A stretch of 64,000 nt of DNA from Nocardia salmonicida NBRC 13393 (lineage in GTDB: Bacteria; Actinomycetota; Actinomycetes; Mycobacteriales; Mycobacteriaceae): the NCBI RefSeq assembly GCF_001613085.1, contig NZ_BDBR01000023.1, positions 1 to 64,000 on the forward strand, in the 5' to 3' direction. Position numbers and translations under genes: made by a program. This document shows, piece by piece, positions 8,007 to 16,352 of the stretch; position 1 is the stretch's first letter; the number at the start of each line of letters is the position of its first letter. The notes under the pieces were generated by a model. It did no database searches. It saw only the letters and a program-made list of their open reading frames with translations, and had not been told where the DNA came from.

Positions 8007-8870
8007 ATGCGGATTGTCGTCACTACGCCGATGGGGCATGTAGGTGCTCGGGTGGTGCAGTTGTTGGTGCAAGCGGGGGTTCGGCCGACGCTGCTGATGC
8101 GCGATCCCGGGCGGCTCGATCCCGCGATGCGGGGATCGGTCGATGTCGCGCAGGTCGATCAGGGGGACGCGGATGCGGTGGTGCGCGCGACCGAAGGTGC
8201 TGATCGGTTGTTCTGGGTCGACCCGCCTGCCCTCGTGGACGGTGATCCGGTGGCGGGATACGCGCGGATGGGGGCTTCGGCGGCGCGCGCTGTCGTGGAG
8301 AACGGGATCGAGGCGACGGTGTTCCTCAGCAGCGGGGGCGCGGAGAAGCGGGGTGGGGCCGGCGAGATCGACGGGTTGGCGCGAACCGAGGAATTGCTCG
8401 ACGCGACCGGCGCGAATGTGACCCACCTGCGATGCGGCTATTTCTTCACCAACCTGCTGACCCAGCTCGACGAGATCCGGGCAGGCACGCTGTCCACACC
8501 GTGGCCGCTGGACCATGCGATGGCCTGGGTGGCCCCGCGCGACATCGGTGAGGTCGCTGCCGCCCGGCTCCTGTCCGACGCGTGGTCGGGGCGTGTCGTC
8601 CAAGGGGTGCACGGACCACGGGATCTGACTTTCACCGAGGTCGCCGAGATCCTCGGTCGGCAGCTGGGGCATGCGGTCACCCCGATCCACCTCGCCGACG
8701 ACGAGTTCCGCGACGCACTGCGATCGGCCGGGCTCGGGCAGGGCCAGATCGACGGCATCGCGGGGATGTCTGCGGGACTGAGTTCGGGTTTCGTCCCGGA
8801 GAACCCGCGCACAGTGCTCACCACCACGCCGACAACTCTCGCGGCCTGGGCGAGCACCGCCCTGCGATGA
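8007..8870 (+). CDS. NmrA-like / NAD(P)-binding atypical short-chain dehydrogenase
   Basis: 287 residues from the ATG at 8007, placed directly before the first Rossmann strand (MRIVVTTPMGHVGARVV). An ATG at 7986 would add seven residues. The glycine motif is TPMGHVG in place of the usual TGATGxxG, as in NmrA/YesF-type proteins that bind NAD(P) but are often regulators or quinone reductases rather than dehydrogenases. LSSGGAEKRGG and LRCGYFFTNL match this group, and no YxxxK catalytic pair is evident. The gene stands alone and converges with the acyl-CoA reductase across a strong hairpin. Confidence 0.75.
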   Translation: MRIVVTTPMGHVGARVVQLLVQAGVRPTLLMRDPGRLDPAMRGSVDVAQVDQGDADAVVRATEGADRLFWVDPPALVDGDPVAGYARMGASAARAVVENGIEATVFLSSGGAEKRGGAGEIDGLARTEELLDATGANVTHLRCGYFFTNLLTQLDEIRAGTLSTPWPLDHAMAWVAPRDIGEVAAARLLSDAWSGRVVQGVHGPRDLTFTEVAEILGRQLGHAVTPIHLADDEFRDALRSAGLGQGQIDGIAGMSAGLSSGFVPENPRTVLTTTPTTLAAWASTALR

Positions 8871-8876
8871 ACAGAA

Positions 8877-8910
8877 CCGGTCGGTCACGACAAGCGTCGT
8901 GACCGACCGG
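8877..8910. terminator. Bidirectional terminator hairpin
   Basis: A perfect 15-bp stem (ccggtcggtcacgac with its complement) around the loop aagc, midway between two convergent genes whose stops lie about 55 bases apart. There is no clear U-run, as is common in actinobacteria. Position and perfection support a shared terminator. Confidence 0.75.
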
Positions 8911-8925
8911 GCGTTCAGTGTTGTG

Positions 8926-10938
8926 TCACCAGTGCACGCCGGGAAGCACCCGGCTCATACGGGCCGCGGACTGCGGCATCACCATCAGTGGCGCCAGGAC
9001 CGGGCCGAGCACGGTGAGGGCGTTGCGTGTCGGTTCGGCGGGCTCGGTGACCACCTGCGGAGTCGACTTTCCCTGTGCCGCGGTGGATTCACCGAAGAAG
9101 CGGAAGCCGGTGTGCAGGATCGTGCGCTTGAGCGACGGGAGGAACATCTCGACCGCCTGGGCGAAGGTGCCCACGGGGGTGTCGATGCGATCGGGGCGTT
9201 CCAGCAGCGCACGGACCACGATCTCGGCTGCCCGGTCCGGGTCCGGCAGCGGCAGGGATCGGTAGATCTCGGTCGGAGCGATCATCGGGGTACGGACCAG
9301 TGGCATCCGGATAGAGGTGAAAGTGACTCCGTCGCCCTGGTTTTCGACCGCGGCGATATCGCTGAAGTTGTCCAGCGCGGACTTGCTCGCCGCGTAGGCG
9401 GCGAAGCGGGGGACCTTGGTCTGCACGGCGATGGAGGAGATGTTGACGATATGGCCGAAGTGGCGTTCGCGCATCGACGGGAGCAACCCCAGGATGAGGC
9501 GCACGGCGCCGAAGTAGTTGACCGCCATGGTGCGTTCGAAGTCGTGCATGCGGTCCACCGAGTTGGCCACCGAGCGGCGGATGGAGCGGCCCGCGTTGTT
9601 GATCAGGTAGTCGACGTGGTGGTGTTCGGTCAGCACGGTCTTCACGAGCAGGTCGACAGACTCCGCGTCGGTGATGTCGCAGGGGTAGGCGAAGGCGGTG
9701 CCGCCCTCGGCCTGCACGGATTCCGCTGCGGCCGTGAGGTCTTCGACGCCACGGGCGATCATCAGCACGATCGCGCCACGGCGGGCGACGGCATGGGCGG
9801 TGGCCAGGCCGATCCCCGAGGACGCCCCGGTGATCAGCACCGTGCGCCCCGAGAGCGGATGCGCGTCGGCGGCGGGACGACCACGGTGCGGGTCCAGGTT
9901 GGTGCGCCAGAAGTCCCAGAGGCGCTCGGCGTAGGTATCGAACGCGGGCACGGTGAGCCCGGGCAGCTGGGCCCGGGTGGAGTCGGCGACGAACTCGGCG
10001 GTGAAACCGACATGCGGCGCGACCGCGGCCGGGATGCCCGCCTGCTCGAACAGGAAGTCGCGCACCGCGTTGGCGCCGGGGACGTGGCCGAGCCCGTTCA
10101 ACGCACGGGCGCTGCCGGGCACGGTGCCGATCCCGACGGGACCGCCCGCTGCGGTGGCCAGGGCGCGGTAGATCTCCCCGAACGGCTGCGGACGCGGGTT
10201 GACCAGGTGGAACGTGCGCCCGTCCAGACCCTCGCGCCGTACCAGCCGCACCATCGCCTCGGAGACGTAATCGACCGGCACCACGTTGGTCGCGCCCAGA
10301 TCGGGCAGCGGCAACGGCAGTTCGGACGGCAGGGTGGACAGCGTCGAGATAGCGGAGAAGAAGTAGTAGGGGCCGTCGATCTTGTCCATCTCGCCGGTCC
10401 GTGAATCACCGACCACGATCGCCGGGCGATACACCCGCCAGCGCAGGTCGGTGGCCTCGCGAACGAGCTTCTCGGCCGCGAACTTGGTGCGGTGATACGG
10501 CGAGGTCAGGTTCTGGCCGAGGTCGAAATCCTCCTCGAAGAACTTGCCGCGGTGATCGCCCGCCACCGCCACCGACGACACGTGGTGCAGGGTGGCGTCG
10601 AGGCTGCGAGCCAACTCGATCACCGAGCGAGTGCCCGCGACATTGGCCGCGTGCGCGGTCTCCTCGTCGGCGGTCATGTCGTAGACCGCGCCCAGATGCA
10701 GCACGTGATCGGCACGCGGCGCACCGTCGCCGAGACCGAGGCCCTCGGCGGTCAGGTCTCCGACCAGCGCGAACACGCGATCGCTGTCGGGATTTTCCGC
10801 ATTGTGCACGGTGAACTTGGTCAGGGACTCGGCGCGCACCAGTACGTGCACGATCGCGGTGGGGTCGGCTGCGAGCAGCCCCCGCACCACACGCCGACCC
10901 AGAAATCCGGTACCGCCTGTCACGATGTAGGAAACCAT
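8926..10938 (-). CDS. Two-domain fatty acyl-CoA reductase-like protein (extended SDR + classical SDR)
   Basis: 670 residues from the ATG at 10938, which has CAGGAGGAG just upstream. Residues 1-350 are an extended SDR/thioester-reductase-like domain (TGGTGFLG 7-14, YHRTK 148-152). Residues 362-610 are a classical SDR with TGASSGIG (370-377), NNAG (447-450), Ser501/502 and YAASK (515-519). This fusion matches mycobacterial AcrA1 (Rv3391), annotated as an acyl-CoA-reductase multifunctional enzyme. Such enzymes reduce long-chain acyl-CoA to aldehyde or alcohol for wax esters or ether lipids. Proximity to alkB fits long-chain alcohol/aldehyde metabolism. Both active sites look intact; the substrate is inferred. 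Confidence 0.82.
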   Translation of the reverse strand: MVSYIVTGGTGFLGRRVVRGLLAADPTAIVHVLVRAESLTKFTVHNAENPDSDRVFALVGDLTAEGLGLGDGAPRADHVLHLGAVYDMTADEETAHAANVAGTRSVIELARSLDATLHHVSSVAVAGDHRGKFFEEDFDLGQNLTSPYHRTKFAAEKLVREATDLRWRVYRPAIVVGDSRTGEMDKIDGPYYFFSAISTLSTLPSELPLPLPDLGATNVVPVDYVSEAMVRLVRREGLDGRTFHLVNPRPQPFGEIYRALATAAGGPVGIGTVPGSARALNGLGHVPGANAVRDFLFEQAGIPAAVAPHVGFTAEFVADSTRAQLPGLTVPAFDTYAERLWDFWRTNLDPHRGRPAADAHPLSGRTVLITGASSGIGLATAHAVARRGAIVLMIARGVEDLTAAAESVQAEGGTAFAYPCDITDAESVDLLVKTVLTEHHHVDYLINNAGRSIRRSVANSVDRMHDFERTMAVNYFGAVRLILGLLPSMRERHFGHIVNISSIAVQTKVPRFAAYAASKSALDNFSDIAAVENQGDGVTFTSIRMPLVRTPMIAPTEIYRSLPLPDPDRAAEIVVRALLERPDRIDTPVGTFAQAVEMFLPSLKRTILHTGFRFFGESTAAQGKSTPQVVTEPAEPTRNALTVLGPVLAPLMVMPQSAARMSRVLPGVHW

Positions 10939-11219
10939 CGCTCCTCCTGAAAATCTCGAAACACGGTGTCGCGCAACAGTGATCGGCATGCGGCGGTGAA
11001 TGCGAAATCAACGGTTGAGGTCCAGCAGCAAAAGTGGCTGGAGAGAAACCGGGCACATCGTCGTCCCGGCTACGCCTACCGTACTTGCCAGTAACCTAGA
11101 CGAGCAAGCGAAGGACGTGATATCACCGTGTGGGAATTGTCACCTGTCGCCGCAGGTCAAAGGGTATGTGTGACAGATATTTTCAGTAACTGACAGTTTC
11201 AGACAACTTGTCGCTACCC
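10939..11219. other. Intergenic region between reductase gene and polysaccharide operon end
   Basis: About 280 bases without a gene. They hold the promoter of the reductase gene (leftward) and the 3' end of the polysaccharide operon. A short dyad (acctg tcgccg caggt, 11142-11157) is visible; no strong terminator is seen directly after the operon. Confidence 0.5.
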
Positions 11220-12326
11220 CTACGGCCGGTCCGCCAGGACGTCATGGACGGTATCCGCGATCCTGGCACGGAACACCTCGGGCGCGAAGGTGGTGGCGTG
11301 CTCGCGGATCTTGGCGGGATCGTAGGCCGTCGAACGGAATTCGCGCATGACCTCGGCCAGCGCCGCGACGACATCCTCATCGGAGCCCGCCGGGACGTAT
11401 TCGCCGGTGACGCCGGGACGCACCGTGTCGAGGGCGCCGCCCGCGCCGACCGCGAGCACGGGCGTGCCGCAGGCCATCGCCTCCACCGGGACGATGCCGA
11501 AGTCCTCGATGCCCGGCATCAGCACGGCCTGGCAGCGCCGGTACATGTCCTGTAGCAGCTCGCCGGAGGTGGCCCCGAGGAATGTCGTCTCCGATCCGGC
11601 GATCTCGTCGAGCTGGGCGCGGAAGCGGCCCTCGCCGAGGACCACCAGGCGAACCCCGGCCCGTTGCGCGGCGCGAATGGCGAGGTCGGCGCGCTTGTAC
11701 GGCACCAGCCTGCCCGCGCACAGGAAGAAGTCCTCGCGCTCCACCGAGGGATCGGGGGTGAAGTGGGCGACCTGCACGGGCGGATTGACCACCGAAGCGG
11801 GCAGGCCCCACCAGTCGGTGACCCGCTCGGCGACCGCGTGCGAGTTGGCGATGACGTGTGTCAGTCGCGGCGCGGCCCGCAGTTCGCCGCGTCGAGCCAG
11901 GGTGCCCAGCGCACCGAGGGCGAGTTGGCCGATCCGGCCCCCTGTCTCCTGCGCGCGGAACTCGCGATCCCAGGCCCATCGGGCGGGGGAGTGCACGTAG
12001 GCGATGACGGGCGCGTCGGTGGCCAGGGCGGCCTGGGTGGCGAACGCGTGATGGCTGATCACGACGACATCGAAGTCGCGCAACGGCAGGCGACGCAGCG
12101 CGCGGGGGACCAGCGGCAGCAGGGGAGCGTGCCTGCCGCCGGTGTAGGTGTGCGCTTTGCTCAGCCAGGTGTCGTGGACGGTGCGCACCGGCTCGCGCAG
12201 GCCGCCCGGCGCGACGATCGGCGCGAAAACCTCGGCATCGGGCCAGGTTGCGACGAACTCGCCGACGACGGCCTCGGAGCCGCCGAACTCGGTGAAACGT
12301 TCGTGGACGATGGCGACACGGGTCAT
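11220..12326 (-). CDS. GT4-family glycosyltransferase
   Basis: 368 residues from the ATG at 12326, which overlaps the preceding aminotransferase stop by ATGA. It is a GT-B fold retaining glycosyltransferase: N-terminal MTRVAIVHERFTEFGGSE, donor-site segment VCAGRLVPYKRADLAIRA, and the E-x7-E motif within GIEDFGIVPVEAMACGTP. It is the last gene of a leftward operon that also codes for flippase, polymerase and chain-length proteins, so it most likely adds a sugar to a polyprenyl-linked repeat unit on the cytoplasmic face. The donor sugar cannot be read from the sequence; members of this group often transfer mannose or glucose. Confidence 0.88.
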   Translation of the reverse strand: MTRVAIVHERFTEFGGSEAVVGEFVATWPDAEVFAPIVAPGGLREPVRTVHDTWLSKAHTYTGGRHAPLLPLVPRALRRLPLRDFDVVVISHHAFATQAALATDAPVIAYVHSPARWAWDREFRAQETGGRIGQLALGALGTLARRGELRAAPRLTHVIANSHAVAERVTDWWGLPASVVNPPVQVAHFTPDPSVEREDFFLCAGRLVPYKRADLAIRAAQRAGVRLVVLGEGRFRAQLDEIAGSETTFLGATSGELLQDMYRRCQAVLMPGIEDFGIVPVEAMACGTPVLAVGAGGALDTVRPGVTGEYVPAGSDEDVVAALAEVMREFRSTAYDPAKIREHATTFAPEVFRARIADTVHDVLADRP

Positions 12327-13663
12327 CGGAGGGTGCTCGCTTCGATTTGTCGGGGCGCCGCGGTGCGACGCAGTGCGGGGGCGACGGGACGGCCGCGCAG
12401 CAGCCCGTCGACGGTGCCGCGCGCGATCGCCTGGCGATAGACCTCGGCCGCCTCGGCGCAGGCGGCGACGGTCGTTGTGATCGCCTGCGAGTCGTGGGCG
12501 GCGGAGGTGACGAACGACTGGCCGAGTACGCCGCGGACCAGTAGTTCCTGGAGGAACAGGGTCCGAAATGCTTGCGACGGAGCACCTTCGGTGTCCAGGG
12601 TGCGGTAGATGAGGCACGACGGCCTGCCTCGCACCTGGAGGAAATCGGCGATGCCGAGGTCGGCGGCAATCGAGTTGACGCGGTCGGCGAGGACACGGCC
12701 CGCCTGTTCCATCCGGCCGACGGGATCCTCGGTGCGGTAGGCGTGCACCACGGCGCGGAACGCGGCCAGCGAGGACGTTTCCGGACCGTGCGTCGTCGAG
12801 AGCAGGAAGACGCGATCTTCCTCGGTGCGCAGCCCACCCCGCTCCATGTACTCGCGCTTGCCCGCGAGCGCGGAGATCGGGAAGCCGTTACCCATAGCCT
12901 TGCCCCAGCACGACAGGTCGGGTGTGACGCCGTAGACGGCTTGGGCGCCGCCGGGCGACCAGCGGAATCCGGTGATCATCTCGTCGAACACGAGCAGCGT
13001 GCCGTACCGATCACACAGTGCGCGAACACCTTCCAGGTAGCCCGGAAGTGGTTCGGCGATCGCGGTCGCGGCCTCGAGGAACACCGCGGCCACGCGGCCT
13101 TCCGCCAGTGTCGCCGCGAGGTCGTCGAGATCGTTGTACGCGAACTTCACGACGTCGACGGCGGGGATGCCGCCTGCCATCTCGGTGGTGCCGATGAACC
13201 AGTCGTCGACGGAGAAGAACGGCTGATCGCAGACGGCGATGGTGGTGCGGCCGGTCACCGCTCTGGCCAGGCGGACTGCGGCGGTGGTGGCGTCGGAGCC
13301 GTTCTTGGCGAACTTCACCATGTCGGCCCCTGGCACGAGCGACAGGAAGTCCTGTGCGGCGAGCAGTTCCAGTTCGGTTGGCCTGCTGAAGCTCACGCCG
13401 TCGGCGATGACCTGCGACACCGCGGCGAGCACCGGCGCGTAGCCGTGGCCCAGCGTCACCGCGCGCAGGCCCATCCCGTACTCGACATAACGATTGCCAT
13501 CGGCATCCCAGACGTGAGCGCCGTCGCCGCGCACCAGGATCGGCGCCATGAACTCGGGATATTGGTCGGCGCCGCGTGCGTAGGTGTGCGCGCCGCCGGG
13601 AACCAGGTCGTGCAGGCGCGCTTGCAGCTCGTTACTGCGATCGAAACCGTGGTGGGCTGTCAT
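12323..13663 (-). CDS. Class III PLP aminotransferase (glutamate-1-semialdehyde aminomutase-like)
   Basis: 446 residues from the ATG at 13663, overlapping the upstream gene by 4 bases. The fold-type I aminotransferase signature is present: FDEMITGFR (Asp227 contacts the PLP ring nitrogen) and the PLP lysine in CWGKAMGNG (Lys255). VPGGAHTYARG and FAKNGSDATTAAVRLAR are GSA-aminomutase-like. HemL itself is a haem enzyme, but paralogues in sugar clusters often act on other aldehydes or ketones. Within this operon a role in making an amino group on a glycan substituent is inferred. It may supply a substrate for the adjacent double acetyltransferase, since the two genes are translationally coupled. 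Confidence 0.85.
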   Translation of the reverse strand: MTAHHGFDRSNELQARLHDLVPGGAHTYARGADQYPEFMAPILVRGDGAHVWDADGNRYVEYGMGLRAVTLGHGYAPVLAAVSQVIADGVSFSRPTELELLAAQDFLSLVPGADMVKFAKNGSDATTAAVRLARAVTGRTTIAVCDQPFFSVDDWFIGTTEMAGGIPAVDVVKFAYNDLDDLAATLAEGRVAAVFLEAATAIAEPLPGYLEGVRALCDRYGTLLVFDEMITGFRWSPGGAQAVYGVTPDLSCWGKAMGNGFPISALAGKREYMERGGLRTEEDRVFLLSTTHGPETSSLAAFRAVVHAYRTEDPVGRMEQAGRVLADRVNSIAADLGIADFLQVRGRPSCLIYRTLDTEGAPSQAFRTLFLQELLVRGVLGQSFVTSAAHDSQAITTTVAACAEAAEVYRQAIARGTVDGLLRGRPVAPALRRTAAPRQIEASTLR

Positions 13664-14997
13664 GACCGGTCCTCTCCGGCGCCGCCGACGCACGCCGCGG
13701 TGGTACGCGCGATGCTGAAAGCCCACAGCTCGTGATCGGTGAGTTCGCCGTCGGCACCGGGGTAGCGGTGCATGGTGCCCTCATGGCGCAGACCGGCGTC
13801 GAGAGCGACCGCCGCGCTCGCTCGGTCGGCCGACGGTACGGCCAGCGCCACCCGCCAGATACCGAGCCGCTCGGTGGCGTGCCCGATCAGCAGACGTAAC
13901 GCGCCGACCGCGACCTCCGGGGCTGCCTGCGGGGAAACCCACACGCCGGCACGGACATTGCGATCGAACATATCCTGATCGAAGAGGCGACACTCGCCGA
14001 CGTATCGGCCGGCTTCCTCGACGACCAGGACGACGCCGTGCTTGCCGCGAAGCCCCCTCCGAGAGGCTGCCCTGGCTCGCCACCACTCCCGTCGGGTGTG
14101 TAGCCGGGTCCAGTCCTCGGGCGGTGTCGCCGGGGCGAGCAGCGGCCGAGCGGCGATCCGCGCGGCGCGGCGCAGCCTGAAATCGCCACTGCGCCAAGGC
14201 CGTATCGTCACCGAACCGTGCTCCGCGCGCGCCGTTGCGGCGGTGGCGGTGCACAACGGGTCGGCCAGGTGCCGCATCTGGCCGAGGCAATACCGTATGC
14301 GGGCCCGCAGAATCGTGTACCGCGATACCGCGGCACCGGTCGACGAGCCTGTGGTGTCGGCAGGATCCGCGACAGCGGAGTGCGTCGCGAGATAGCCCTC
14401 GAGCCAGTCGGCGGCGAACCCGCCCGCGGGTATCCGATCGCTGGTCACCGACCACAGTTCGTGATCGACGCGGCCGCTGCCGACATCGAAATATCCGGTC
14501 ATGACCGCTTCCATCGTCCAGCGCTGCCGGACCGCGCGCCGCGCACCGGCATTGGTGACCGCGATCGGCGCGGTGATCCGCTCCAGGCCCGCGGTGTCGA
14601 ACCCGAAGTCGAGCAGCAGCGACCCGGCGAGCCCGCTGGCACCGCGTCGGGCGACCTCGGCGTCGACCCACACGCTGAGCTCGGCGGCGCCGGAGTCGAT
14701 ACCGACCAGCTCGAGCTGCCCGGCGAACCTGCCGTCGATCTCGAGCACCGTACTCACCCGTCGCCCGGCTTCGGCTTCGGCTCGGGCTGTGAGACATTCA
14801 CGCACCCAGCGGGTCGCGGTGTGCCGCTGCTCCCAGGTCGACGACGAACGAAACCAGAACGGTTCGAGGCAGGCGCGATCACGCAGGCGAATCCGTCGCC
14901 ACTCGGCGAAATCGCCGAAAGCCGGTGGTCGCAGCCGGACCGTGACACCGCGCAGGCGCACCGGTCCCAGGACCACCGATGCATAGGACGAACTCAT
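13660..14997 (-). CDS. Tandem GNAT-family N-acyltransferase (two domains fused)
   Basis: 445 residues, with 4-base overlaps at both ends (ATGA). Two GNAT domains of the RimJ/RimL type are visible. The first (about 10-175) has VRLRPPAFGDFAEWRRIR, FAGQLELVGID and AGLERITAPIAVTNAGARR. The second (about 255-435) has VTIRPWRSGDFRLRRAAR, YVGECRLFDQD and LGIWRVALAVPSADRAS. Each ends with an HELW motif (DHELWSVTS, DHELWAFSI). GNAT enzymes transfer acetyl from acetyl-CoA to amines. In this operon the likely acceptor is an amino sugar or the aminotransferase product. A fused pair of this type is unusual and could make two successive transfers or hold one regulatory domain. Confidence 0.82.
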   Translation of the reverse strand: MSSSYASVVLGPVRLRGVTVRLRPPAFGDFAEWRRIRLRDRACLEPFWFRSSSTWEQRHTATRWVRECLTARAEAEAGRRVSTVLEIDGRFAGQLELVGIDSGAAELSVWVDAEVARRGASGLAGSLLLDFGFDTAGLERITAPIAVTNAGARRAVRQRWTMEAVMTGYFDVGSGRVDHELWSVTSDRIPAGGFAADWLEGYLATHSAVADPADTTGSSTGAAVSRYTILRARIRYCLGQMRHLADPLCTATAATARAEHGSVTIRPWRSGDFRLRRAARIAARPLLAPATPPEDWTRLHTRREWWRARAASRRGLRGKHGVVLVVEEAGRYVGECRLFDQDMFDRNVRAGVWVSPQAAPEVAVGALRLLIGHATERLGIWRVALAVPSADRASAAVALDAGLRHEGTMHRYPGADGELTDHELWAFSIARTTAACVGGAGEDRS

Positions 14998-16352
14998 TGC
15001 CGTGGCCGTTGTTTGCCCATTGCCACGGTGCGCAGCGCCCCGTCGGTACCGACGGCCAGCCGCCAGTAACCACCCCCGGGGTCCTTGAGGACGAGTCCGG
15101 CGTCGGAGTGATCGGATAACCAAGCGCCGCTGGACAATACGGCCGAGCGGACCGATCCGTCGTTGCCCTGTGCCTGGAAGAGATCGGCGTCGCCGTGCCC
15201 GGCCCTGGTGATCACTGTGCCGGTGAAGCGCGAGGTACGCATCCCGCTGCGCCCGATCACCTGCCATCCGTCGGGGAAAACTCCGGTGCGCAGGTCGTCG
15301 GCGGAACCGGAGATGAGATTGATCGCGGTGCCCTCCGCGCAGTCGGTGGGGTCGATGCGCAATTCGACGGCGGGACGGTCGGATTCCTGATCGAAGACCA
15401 CATTCGCCAGATACGGCTGCCTGCAGTAGGCGAGATCGACCCCGACCGAACGGGCCGCCACCTTGCAATTGACCATGCCGAACTGGGCGGGTCCGCCCTT
15501 GCCCCGTGTCCCGACCGAGACCGCGATATCGGCGCCCTCGAACCAGACATTGGTGAGCCACCAATCGTTGGCCGCGCCGTCGACCATGAGATGGCGATCG
15601 GTGGTGCGCGGATCGCGATCGGAAACGAATTCCACATTGGTCAAAGCCAATCCGGCATTGTGGTCGTTGCCGGTGCCGAGCACGCCGACGTAATTGCTCG
15701 TGAATTTCGATGAGGTGACGTAGTTCTGGATGCATTGGGTCTCCAGACCGACCCCGAAATTATTGATGTCGCAGTTGATGAACGCGGTGCCGCCGGTATT
15801 GCGATCCAACACGACACCGCGCTGGGCGAGGAAGCGAGGATGGTTGTCGCTGAGATGGTTTCCCCGGATCACGACACTGTCGAACGAGCAGCGGAAGCAT
15901 TCCGAGAGCACGAAAGCGGTGGCGCGCGGCCCGGTGAGATAGAAGCCGATGCGGGCGAACCGAACCCGGTTGCGCTGCTCCAACCGGATCAGCGTCACAT
16001 CCTCCTCACAGAACACGACGCTGGCGTCCCCGCCGTCGCCGAGCACCGTGGCGTAGTCGGGCATCGCGGGCCACGACCGGACGCGGTAGGTGCCCGCGGG
16101 CAGATACAACACCATCGGTCGATCCGTGGCCGCCACCGCCGCGGCGATAGCGGCGGTGTCGTCGGCCTTACCGTCGCCGACCGCCCCGAAATCACGGACG
16201 TTGCGCGCCGCGGGTGTATCGCTGACGTGCGGTGAGCGGAACTCGGCGCTCGGTTCCGGGTCGGCGGCACATGCCGCGGCCAGCGGCAGCACTGCCGCCG
16301 CGCCGAAGGTGGCGGCGAGCAGACGCCGCCGCCCAACTGATTCCTCGTTCAC
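14994..16352 (-). CDS. Tat-exported lipoprotein with pectate-lyase-like beta-helix
   Basis: 452 residues from a GTG at 16352 that overlaps the chain-length gene by GTGA. The N-terminus carries a twin-arginine motif (GRRRLLAATFG) and a lipobox ending in Cys28 (LAAAC), so export folded and anchoring to the outer membrane-side leaflet are expected. NVRDFGAVGDGKADDTAAI is the hallmark of the pectate-lyase superfamily right-handed beta-helix, followed by long Asn- and Val-rich rungs (GGTAFINCDINNFGVGLE). Such proteins bind or cleave polysaccharides. Inside a Wzx/Wzy operon it may trim, modify or hold the exported polymer. Catalytic residues cannot be assigned by eye. Confidence 0.8.
   Translation of the reverse strand: MNEESVGRRRLLAATFGAAAVLPLAAACAADPEPSAEFRSPHVSDTPAARNVRDFGAVGDGKADDTAAIAAAVAATDRPMVLYLPAGTYRVRSWPAMPDYATVLGDGGDASVVFCEEDVTLIRLEQRNRVRFARIGFYLTGPRATAFVLSECFRCSFDSVVIRGNHLSDNHPRFLAQRGVVLDRNTGGTAFINCDINNFGVGLETQCIQNYVTSSKFTSNYVGVLGTGNDHNAGLALTNVEFVSDRDPRTTDRHLMVDGAANDWWLTNVWFEGADIAVSVGTRGKGGPAQFGMVNCKVAARSVGVDLAYCRQPYLANVVFDQESDRPAVELRIDPTDCAEGTAINLISGSADDLRTGVFPDGWQVIGRSGMRTSRFTGTVITRAGHGDADLFQAQGNDGSVRSAVLSSGAWLSDHSDAGLVLKDPGGGYWRLAVGTDGALRTVAMGKQRPRQ

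Noticed and set aside
8899..10404. 501-codon rightward frame within the reductase gene
   Set aside because: The minus-strand protein has intact SDR motifs throughout; the other frame has none.
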